A DNA stretch of 64,000 nt. It comes from Arthrobacter sp. Bi83. Lineage in GTDB: Bacteria > Actinomycetota > Actinomycetes > Actinomycetales > Micrococcaceae. Numbering within the stretch: position 1 is the first letter of the stretch; the number at the start of each line of letters is the position of its first letter. Position numbers and translations under genes: made by a program. The notes below the pieces were generated by a model. That model did no database searches. It was not told where the DNA came from and saw only the letters and a program-made list of their open reading frames with translations. The stretch lies in the NCBI RefSeq assembly GCF_918698095.1, contig NZ_CAKKLY010000002.1, positions 248,001 to 312,000 on the forward strand, written 5' to 3'. Of the stretch, positions 20,201-26,697 are shown in pieces.

Positions 20201-22075
20201 CAGTCCGAGGTCATACAGAAAGAAATCCCGGCTGTCTGAGGTTTCGATCTCGAAGGGCCGCTCATCCAGCACCTCAAGCCCCAGGTTGTGGAAATAGGGA
20301 AGGATCTGGCTCAGGCTTTTGGGTTCGAGCATGTAGAGCTTGACGCGGGCATCCTCTTCGAGCGTTGCCCCGGCGCCTTCCGGAAGATAGACGTGGACGC
20401 CTGGGCGCTCCTGCTTCGCTCCGGCACGTCGCTCGGCTGCGGCCCCGTACTTTTCAAACCTTTCGATGTCCTCCAGGGCGTCTTCAACCTCGTAGTCCAC
20501 CCGGTAGGTTGCCGGGAACGCTTCCGCCCAGATGTCGGCGAGTTCTTTGGTGCCGGCGTTGGCGCTCCTGTCGCGCAGGACTTCACTGATGCCTTCGCCC
20601 CAGGACCGCGCCGCCCGGACGAGCCGCTTCTCAAGGTCCTCGGCGTTGACGTGCCCGACGTCTGCGCCCTTTGGCAACCGGATCCTGAAGAAGAGGCGGG
20701 CAAGCGCCGACTCCGTCATCCGTGCTTCGTAGTCGATGGATTCGGCGTGGAAGGTCTCGCGAAGTTCCCTCTCGATCCGGAGGCGGACGTTCGTGGTGTA
20801 CCGGTCGCGCGGCAGGTAGACGACGGCGGACATGAATCGTCCGTAGATGTCGGGCCGCAGGAACAGGCGGGTGCGGCGGCGTTCCTGCAGGCGTTGGATG
20901 CCGGTCGCCGTCGCCGCGAGGTCCGGGATTTCAATCTGGAAGAGTTCGTCGCGTGGGTACGTCTCGAGGATTCCCACCAAGTCCTTACCTGAGTGCGAAT
21001 CAGGCGGGAAGCCGGCGCTGCGGAGGACAGCTTCGACTTTTTCCCGGACGATCGGAATGTTCCGCACTGAACCGGTGTAGGCACTCGTGGCGAAAAGCCC
21101 GATGAAACGCTGTTCGCCGTTGACGTTTCCTGCGGCATCAAAGCTCTTGACGCCGATGTAGTCGAGGTAGGCCGGCCGGTGCACCGTCGAGCGCGAGTTG
21201 GCCTTGGTGATCACCAAAGCTCTTTTTTCGCGCGCTTTCCGCCGGCCCGCATCCGTGAGGTGCTGGATGTGGGGAGTTTCGCGGCGGGCACGGAGCAACC
21301 CCAGCCCGCTGTCCTCCCGGAGTTCCAGGACATCCTCGCCGGCATCGTTGACGAGATCGTACTCGCGGTAGCCGAGGAAGGTGAAGTTCCCCTGGTCCAG
21401 CCACCGAAGCAGATCCTGGGCCTGCCGCAGCTCTGCAATCTGGGCCGGATGGGCAATCTTGTCGAGCCTCTCGGCTATCTGCCGGGCCTTGTTCCGCATC
21501 TTCGGCCAGTCTTCGACGGCGGCGCGGACATCGCCAAGCACCCGTTCCAGTCCTCCGGTCAGGCGCCCCCTGGCTTCCGCGCTGGTGCGGCCAATCTCCA
21601 CTGCGATCCAGGATTCCATGTGCGAAGCATTGTCGCCCTGGGCAATCAGGCGGGACAGACTGGGCAATGCAGCGGTGTCACCGCTGGAAATACCAATATT
21701 GGACGGAACCCTGTCCACTTTGACCAGCTCATTGGTCTGACGGTTGCGCGTGACCACGAACATGGGGTGGAGCACGAGGTGAATGGCAGAGTTCTGCCGG
21801 ACCAGCTCTGCGTTGACCGAATCCACGAGGAAGGGCATGTCGTCGGTGACGATGTACACCACGCTGCAGTCGGCTTCTTCAACAATCGAGATGTTGGCAG
21901 TGCCGGGCTGACGGGTCGCCGCGACCCGGCGGTGCGTCTCTGCACGTGAGCTCAAAATCTCACGAGGGTACGAACGGGCATCCTCCTCCGCGAGGTGCTC
22001 ATAGTAGTCCCCAAAGAAGCCCTCTTCGGCTCCGATTGAACGGGACTGATCCTCCACGCTGGACCCAGACGACAT
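17222..22075 (-). CDS. gdh: NAD-specific glutamate dehydrogenase, large (about 180 kDa) type
   Basis: 1617 residues from ATG 22073-22075 (GGAGG 9 nt upstream; a TTG at 22081 is too close to that site). Oxidatively deaminates glutamate to 2-oxoglutarate with NAD. Length matches the GDH-180 class of actinobacteria. The long N-terminal part has ACT-like regulatory segments ([41 protein letters not shown]); the catalytic core holds [41 protein letters not shown] with the catalytic lysine (about 849) and the dinucleotide-fold segment [16 protein letters not shown] (about 990). The C-terminal helical part follows. Large GDHs are typically regulated by amino acids; I see no operator. Confidence 0.95.
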   Translation of the reverse strand: [1617 protein letters not shown]

Positions 22076-22132
22076 CGACAAACGCCTCCATCACAAGTTC
22101 GCGGCCGCACCGTTGCAGCCCTAATCGTGAGC

Positions 22133-23446
22133 CTAGCCCCTTAGCCTGCGCTTTGCTGTGGAAGGGAACACAGAGGATCGGCTATTTCGCTGGACAGGTG
22201 CACAAACGAGAGCGGCAATGGCGGACCGCAGCCGAGATTCCGGAGCCGCCTCCAGGAGTAACGACCCGGAAATCAGGGCGGCGTCACTGGCCCCTGGGTC
22301 CGCGGGAAGGAACGCCTTGATGCCGATTGCCGGCCCGTAGCGCTCCCACGCCTCCCGCAGCTGCCGTTCGGGTGAGCGGCCCACGGCGGCGGCCCGGACT
22401 TTGTTCATCACCACCTCCGGGTTCGCGCCGGGCACCGCAGTGTCCAGCTCGGCGAGTCCCCGCACAAGCCGAGGGACGCCCACAGAATCCGCAGACCCGA
22501 CGGCGAAGACAGTGTCGGCCATTTCCAGGCTCCTGAGCGTAGCGGCATTCCGACGGGGCGCCATAGTGTCGAAGCTCAGCTCCTCGTCGGCCTCGAGACA
22601 AAAGCCCGTGTCCACAACGACAACATCGGCCACTTCCCTGGCCCGTTCCAGTACAAGTGCCATTGCAGCCGCCCGGAGCTCGGTCCAGCGGTCTGCCCGT
22701 GTTATGCCGGTCAGAACGCGGAAGGTCCCCGACTTAATGGCAACCGGCATGGCAACGCGAAGCAGCGCTTCACGGTCCAGGAGGCCCTGGTCGGCCAGCC
22801 TGCATGCCTGCGCCAGGCCGGCCGCTTCGTCCAGCAGTCCGAGGACTGCGCCAATGCTTGCAGCGTAGCTGTCGGCGTCGACGAGCAGGACGGACTTTCC
22901 CTCTGCAGCAAGTTCACCGGCAATGTTCACGGCCACCAGGGTGCGCCCGGGAGAACCGGCCGGCCCCCACACGGCGATGATCTTTCCGGTTCCGGCCGGC
23001 GCCGGGGCGTCGTCGACGTCGGTGGCATCCGCCCTCAAGGCGGCACCCGTCTCGGCGAAGCCCCGCTCGCCCGGAACCGGGGCGGTGATCCCGTGTCCGG
23101 AGAACTGTGCCACCGCTTCGGAGATGCGTTCGGCCAATGCTGCGGATTCGACGGTGGAAATGGCTGCGGACACACCGATGCCGCGCAGCCGCGCCGCCTC
23201 CTCCACATTGTCGGTCAGGGCGATGATCGCGACTCCCACCGCGCCGAGCCTGTCGACGAGGGAGGCTGTCAGTTCCTCGCTCCCCCCGGCCACGACGGCT
23301 GCCCGGGCGAGCCCGCTTTGGCAGGCAGCGAGCAGTTCTGTCAGCTCCGTGCACCTCCGCACCACGGTGACTGGCCCGTGGAGCCTCTCCAGGCCGCCAA
23401 CCAGGTCCTCCTGGGCCTGTCCCACCGTGACAACGGGGATGCTCAT
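22133..23446 (-). CDS. CpaE/MinD-like P-loop ATPase
   Basis: 437 residues from ATG 23444-23446, which shares ATGA with the stop of the upstream SAF-domain gene; the in-frame extension to 23668 is inside that gene and was rejected. The N-terminal half (about 1-125) resembles a receiver-like pseudo-domain as in CpaE/TadZ. The ATPase half begins IIAVWGPAGSPGRTLVAVNIAGELA, a deviant Walker A with GSPGRT where GGxGKT is usual; VLLVDADSYAASIGAVLGL and VVVDTGFCLE give the other motifs. CpaE/TadZ proteins place Flp-pilus machinery at the pole, but no tad pilus gene is in view, so the role is unknown. The lysine-to-arginine change in the P-loop is worth noting. Confidence 0.8.
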   Translation of the reverse strand: MSIPVVTVGQAQEDLVGGLERLHGPVTVVRRCTELTELLAACQSGLARAAVVAGGSEELTASLVDRLGAVGVAIIALTDNVEEAARLRGIGVSAAISTVESAALAERISEAVAQFSGHGITAPVPGERGFAETGAALRADATDVDDAPAPAGTGKIIAVWGPAGSPGRTLVAVNIAGELAAEGKSVLLVDADSYAASIGAVLGLLDEAAGLAQACRLADQGLLDREALLRVAMPVAIKSGTFRVLTGITRADRWTELRAAAMALVLERAREVADVVVVDTGFCLEADEELSFDTMAPRRNAATLRSLEMADTVFAVGSADSVGVPRLVRGLAELDTAVPGANPEVVMNKVRAAAVGRSPERQLREAWERYGPAIGIKAFLPADPGASDAALISGSLLLEAAPESRLRSAIAALVCAPVQRNSRSSVFPSTAKRRLRG

Positions 23447-24087
23447 TTGGCACCGCCGGCAGGATTCCACACCACGGAGATCTTGGCCTCGTTCGCCTGC
23501 GCGCCGAGAAGGGACGGCATCTGGTTGTCTCCGACAAGGACCATCAGAACAGTGGATTTGGAGGAACCTAGGGCTGTCGATCCCGGTGCTACGTGGGCGA
23601 TTTCCGCACCCGGCAGCAGCAGCTTCGGCTGCGCAAAGCCGTTCCGGGCATCGGGCAGAGAAACCCATACGTCAACGCGGGTCCCTGCAACAGCCTGCTC
23701 CGGCAGCGCCTCCTGAACGGTGATGGCGACCGGCTTCCTGCCGAGGGCGTCCACGCTGCCCAGACTTTCCCTCGGCAACAGCTGGTCCTTACCGATCCGC
23801 TGGACCGCCACCAGGCCGTCGGGCATGCCGGTCTCCGCCGTGATGTAGTGCGGCTCCACCTCCCCCAGCCGCACTTTGACCCGGCTGACGTTTTCCGGCG
23901 TGAGCCTCTCTCCCACCGCAATCGCCTCACGGGCGGCAAACACTTCGGTGGTCTTGTCTGCACTGCCGACGAGCGATATGACACCAACCACCGAGGCAAG
24001 GACCAGCAGCACCCCAACCAAAAGCCGGGGATCCTTCCATGAAGGCTTCTTCAGACGGGCCCCGGTGGCCGTGGCGCTGGCACTCAT
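23443..24087 (-). CDS. SAF-domain membrane protein (CpaB/RcpC-like)
   Basis: 214 residues. A short basic N-terminus, one membrane helix (LLVGVLLVLASVVGVISLV, about 22-40), then a SAF domain (VFAAREAIAVGERLTPENVSRVKV) and a conserved GKDQLLPRESL segment. CpaB/RcpC proteins gate or stabilise the secretin of Flp-pilus machines in Gram-negatives; in Gram-positives related SAF proteins occur next to CpaE-like ATPases. The translational coupling to the ATPase supports a shared job at the membrane. GGGGGAG upstream of the ATG is a plausible ribosome site. The promoter is in the 154-bp divergent region shared with the BldC-like gene. Confidence 0.78.
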   Translation of the reverse strand: MSASATATGARLKKPSWKDPRLLVGVLLVLASVVGVISLVGSADKTTEVFAAREAIAVGERLTPENVSRVKVRLGEVEPHYITAETGMPDGLVAVQRIGKDQLLPRESLGSVDALGRKPVAITVQEALPEQAVAGTRVDVWVSLPDARNGFAQPKLLLPGAEIAHVAPGSTALGSSKSTVLMVLVGDNQMPSLLGAQANEAKISVVWNPAGGAK

Positions 24088-24195
24088 GCGTACTGCTCCC
24101 CCTTGACGCGTAGGGCGCCTTCGGTGCGCCGGTCATGATCATTGTTACGGCATGCATGCCCAAACGGAAAGTCATAGGCGCAAACATCATCAAAC

Positions 24196-24204
24196 TGTGG
24201 ATAA
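24196..24204 (-). promoter_or_regulatory. DnaA box (TTATCCACA on minus strand)
   Basis: A perfect DnaA box in the divergent promoter region between the SAF-domain gene and the BldC-like gene, 38 bp before the latter's ATG. It adjoins an ATCAAAC heptamer (24189-24195) that also occurs in the array at 25144-25180. Confidence 0.5.
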
Positions 24205-24241
24205 CGGCATCATTCGGCATCACGGGTGGCAGAATTGACCT

Positions 24242-24457
24242 ATGCCCCGTTTCCTCACGCTTGCAGATGTAGCCGAGCAGCTCCAGATCAACTCGCCCGC
24301 AGCCTACGCGCTTGTCCGCAGCGGGGAACTGAAGGCCATCCAGGTGGGCGGCCGCGGTCAGTGGCGCGTCGAAGAGAAGATGCTCGAGCAGTACATAGAA
24401 GAGCGCTACGCGGAGGCCAGCCGGATGATCGAAGAGGCGAAGTCCAAGTCAGTCTGA
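24242..24457 (+). CDS. BldC-like / excisionase-family helix-turn-helix protein
   Basis: 71 residues. FLTLADVAEQLQINSPAAYALVRSGELKAIQVGGRGQWRVEEKMLEQYI is a complete MerR-type winged HTH of the BldC/excisionase fold, followed by a short charged helix. BldC is a small developmental regulator in Streptomyces that binds direct repeats head to tail. No phage or integrase gene is nearby, so a regulator is more likely than an excisionase. Divergent from the SAF/CpaE pair and convergent with the next gene, 21 bp apart. Confidence 0.82.
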   Translation: MPRFLTLADVAEQLQINSPAAYALVRSGELKAIQVGGRGQWRVEEKMLEQYIEERYAEASRMIEEAKSKSV

Positions 24458-24478
24458 TCCCGCGCCACACCGGAATCG

Positions 24479-25051
24479 CTAGAGTTCTCCAGGCCGCATC
24501 GACCGCAAGGCACCCAACGAGCCGAACGGAATCGTAGCCACGTCCATGACGTTGGACGCCCGGCGCGCTTCGCCCGGCGCCGTGATCGCGAGATCAAAAA
24601 AGTCCTGCCCCACGCGGTCAATGACTCCGGGGATCCGCACCTCCCCCGCCGCGCCGCTGGCCATCAGTACCGTCAGCCCCGCCCTGTCACGGGCAAGGCT
24701 CCGCAGCGCATTTGCCAGGCCCACCTTCCGCCGCACTGCCGACGGTTCGCCCACGGCCATCCGGCCCATCCCCACGTAGCGGGACACAGCGGCGTAGGGA
24801 ATCAATACCTGGTGCGCCGCTTCGTCGAGCACCAGGCTTTCCGCACCCGCGTGGCTTAGCGTCCCGGTGAACGCCGATCCGGAGCCAAGATGAACGCCGA
24901 CGTACCGGCCCAGTGATCCGCGGAGCCGGTCGGCCAACCCGATGGAAGCCGTGTCCGCCCTGGATCGCTCCGATATTTCGGACTCGCGTCCCAAGACCTC
25001 GGCCTCGGCTATCTGCGCCTCCAAGTCCTCAAATAGAGCATTCCATCGCAT
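24479..25051 (-). CDS. Conserved hypothetical protein
   Basis: 190 residues from ATG 25049-25051; the longer reading to 25108 has no better start. An N-terminal acidic helix (RWNALFEDLEAQIAEAEVLGRESEISERSRAD) is followed by a beta-rich region with Sm/LSM-like rhythm (RLRGSLGRYVGVHLGSGSAFTGTLSHAGAESLVLDEAAHQVLIPYAAVSRYVGMGR) and a second similar beta-rich region after residue 120 (GVIDRVGQDFFDLAITAPGE). No catalytic motif, signal peptide or membrane helix. Function unknown; I have the impression it is common in Arthrobacter relatives. Confidence 0.72.
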   Translation of the reverse strand: MRWNALFEDLEAQIAEAEVLGRESEISERSRADTASIGLADRLRGSLGRYVGVHLGSGSAFTGTLSHAGAESLVLDEAAHQVLIPYAAVSRYVGMGRMAVGEPSAVRRKVGLANALRSLARDRAGLTVLMASGAAGEVRIPGVIDRVGQDFFDLAITAPGEARRASNVMDVATIPFGSLGALRSMRPGEL

Positions 25052-25143
25052 GGCGCCAGCGTAGGCGGACCGGAGAGGCGGGTCAATGCAACCGCCTTCT
25101 GAAGACAAGTATCAGCCAACTATTGCAAACGGAGACCAATCGC

Positions 25144-25180
25144 ATCAATATTGATCAAACAACATCAAACAGCATTAAAC
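25144..25180 (+). repeat. Four decamer-phased ATCAAAC-type repeats before the LysM gene
   Basis: ATCAATA (25144), ATCAAAC (25154), ATCAAAC (25164) and ATTAAAC (25174) start exactly 10 bp apart, in an A/T-rich island of otherwise GC-rich DNA. The first unit is also half of the perfect palindrome ATCAATATTGAT (25144-25155). The array ends at the ribosome site (GAAGGG, 25181-25186). The phasing suggests head-to-tail protein binding on one face of the helix, or bent DNA. Confidence 0.65.
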
Positions 25181-25193
25181 GAAGGGCAAAGCC

Positions 25194-26051
25194 ATGCAGC
25201 CATCTAATCCCAGGACAGTCCGGTGCGATGCAGCCATGGCGCTCCTTGTCCTGGGACTCGGCTGTTTCCTGGTGTTGTCCGGCGCCGGCCTCCTCGACCG
25301 CTGGCAGCGATCCGCATCGCGGCGGCAGTCGATGGTCTTCGAGGATCTTCTCGGCCTGGTGGCGATAGCTGCCGGGTTCATCATCGCGGTCTGGTGGGTA
25401 GCGTCGCTCGTGGCGGCGTTTGCGGCAGCATTGCTTGAACGGACGGGCCGAAATCGTGCCGCCGCGCTGAGTGGCCGTTTCAGTCCCGCCTTCATGCGGC
25501 GGCTGGCACTCGCTGCCGTGGGAGTACAGCTCATTGGTGCGCCCCTTGCTCACGCTGCCCCGCCTGACGCCAGCCTGTCTTCCACTAGCGCCGCGGCGGT
25601 CTCGGCCGCGTGGGCGCCGACTGACGGCCAGTCCCTCACCGGCCCGATCCCGGCCTTGATCCGCCAGTCCGCCGCGCCTTCTAGGCCTGACGCCGTCGGC
25701 ACCGGGCAGTCGGTTCCGGACGCCGGGCAGTCGGTGCCGGACGCCGGGCAGTCGGTGCCCTCCACATCGGACGTTCAGCCGCAGTGGCAGCCGCGCCCGC
25801 CCGTTGCAGCTCCCCGGCTGGTGACCTCCGCGCCGGTCCGAGCGGCCCTCGAACTTCCCGACGCGGCGCACCATAAGGTAGCGGTCAGGGCCGGTGATTC
25901 GCTCTGGACCATCGCCGCAAGGGCGTTGGGGCCGGAGGCGTCCGACGTCGAAATCGCCCTGGAGTGGCCCCGCTGGTTTGACGCAAACAGGGCAGCCATA
26001 GGCAACAACCCTGATGTGCTCCTGCCTGGCCAAGTCCTCAGGGCTCCCTGA
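25194..26051 (+). CDS. Membrane protein with C-terminal LysM domain
   Basis: 285 residues, ATG after GAAGGG. Three hydrophobic segments (AMALLVLGLGCFLVLSGAGLL, GLVAIAAGFIIAVWWVASLVAAFAAALL, LALAAVGVQLIGAPLAHAA) precede a long Pro/Ser/Ala-rich linker that includes a 7-residue GQSVPDA repeat. The C-terminus (about 225-285) is a LysM module (HKVAVRAGDSLWTIAARALG ... NPDVLLPGQVLRAP) that would bind peptidoglycan N-acetylglucosamine outside the membrane. No catalytic domain. Probably a wall-tethered envelope protein. The decamer array just upstream suggests tight regulation. Confidence 0.82.
   Translation: MQPSNPRTVRCDAAMALLVLGLGCFLVLSGAGLLDRWQRSASRRQSMVFEDLLGLVAIAAGFIIAVWWVASLVAAFAAALLERTGRNRAAALSGRFSPAFMRRLALAAVGVQLIGAPLAHAAPPDASLSSTSAAAVSAAWAPTDGQSLTGPIPALIRQSAAPSRPDAVGTGQSVPDAGQSVPDAGQSVPSTSDVQPQWQPRPPVAAPRLVTSAPVRAALELPDAAHHKVAVRAGDSLWTIAARALGPEASDVEIALEWPRWFDANRAAIGNNPDVLLPGQVLRAP
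25704..25760 (+). repeat. 21-bp in-frame tandem repeat (GQSVPDA)
   Basis: Two complete 21-bp units (25704-25724, 25725-25745) and a partial third (to 25760), differing by one base, encode GQSVPDA in the linker of the LysM protein. The unit keeps the frame, so the linker length could vary between strains. Confidence 0.9.
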
Positions 26052-26070
26052 TTCCGGCAGCCCCTGCGCG

Positions 26071-26133
26071 CCTTCGCACCCGCGCCCCTTCGCACTATCG
26101 CACCTTCGCACCCGCGCCCCTTCGCACTATCGC
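26071..26133 (+). repeat. Intergenic tandem repeat, 31-bp unit with 32-bp period
   Basis: Two identical 31-bp copies (26071-26101 and 26103-26133) built from CTTCGCAC words, followed by a degraded third (CTGCGCACCTTCGTCACC). The repeats lie between the LysM stop and the next gene's start. No coding role. Confidence 0.9.
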
Positions 26134-26199
26134 CTCTGCGCACCTTCGTCACCGCAATACGCCGTGCCCGCAGTTCCACTTCAACCAAAGGACCGAATC

Positions 26200-26628
26200 A
26201 TGACGGCCGTAACCTCAGTCCGGAGCGCGGGCACCATAGCGCACCCGGCAATCCCGTCCATAGGCATCAATGCGTCCGACGAGTTGCGGGAGATTTGTGC
26301 CATTACCAGATCCACAGTCCAGGCAGCCATAGAAGTGCTTGCCGGAACCAGGCCCATAAACCAGTTGGCGCGGCGGCTAGACCAACGGTGCCTAGTGGCG
26401 CTGCAGCACCGGGCTTGCCTTACCAGGCGGGAAGCTTCCCGGACTCCCCGCAAGCTGGGACGCCTCCATCGGAACCCGACGGTCCGGTCTGTGCGCGCCT
26501 GCGAGGTAACTCCGGACATCTATGAAGCAAGTGCGGTGGTCATCGACGAACTTCGGACCCGCGCAGTCGCTGTCCGGCTCGAACGCAGCAAACAAGTCTG
26601 GCGGGTGACGGCCCTGGAAATCGGATGA
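26200..26628 (+). CDS. Rv3235-like conserved hypothetical protein
   Basis: 142 residues from ATG 26200 with AAAGGA 7 nt upstream; the in-frame reading from 26014 crosses the tandem repeats and was rejected. The C-terminal part (about 40-142: ICAITRSTVQAAIEVLAGTRPINQLARRLDQRCLVALQHRA ... AVVIDELRTRAVAVRLERSKQVWRVTALEIG) has the pattern of the actinobacterial Rv3235 family (DUF6459 as I recall), which lies near secA in many actinobacteria. Small, soluble, basic; function unknown. It is convergent with secA across a shared hairpin terminator. Confidence 0.78.
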   Translation: MTAVTSVRSAGTIAHPAIPSIGINASDELREICAITRSTVQAAIEVLAGTRPINQLARRLDQRCLVALQHRACLTRREASRTPRKLGRLHRNPTVRSVRACEVTPDIYEASAVVIDELRTRAVAVRLERSKQVWRVTALEIG

Positions 26629-26640
26629 GGAAGCGCAAAC

Positions 26641-26676
26641 AGCGAGGGACCGGAACATTTGCTCCGGTCCCTCGCT
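26641..26676. terminator. Bidirectional hairpin terminator between the Rv3235-like gene and secA
   Basis: A 14-bp perfect stem (AGCGAGGGACCGGA at 26641-26654 with its complement at 26663-26676) and an 8-nt loop. It lies 12 bp after the plus-strand stop and 21 bp after the secA stop, so it probably serves both. Confidence 0.85.
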
Positions 26677-26697
26677 GTCATTCAGACTGTGCGGCTC

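Noticed and set aside
24242-24457. Prophage or integrative-element excisionase
   Set aside because: No integrase, attachment repeats, tRNA or phage genes nearby; BldC-like regulator fits better.
26071-26133. CRISPR-like repeats
   Set aside because: Only two exact copies directly in tandem with a 1-bp spacer; no spacers or cas genes.
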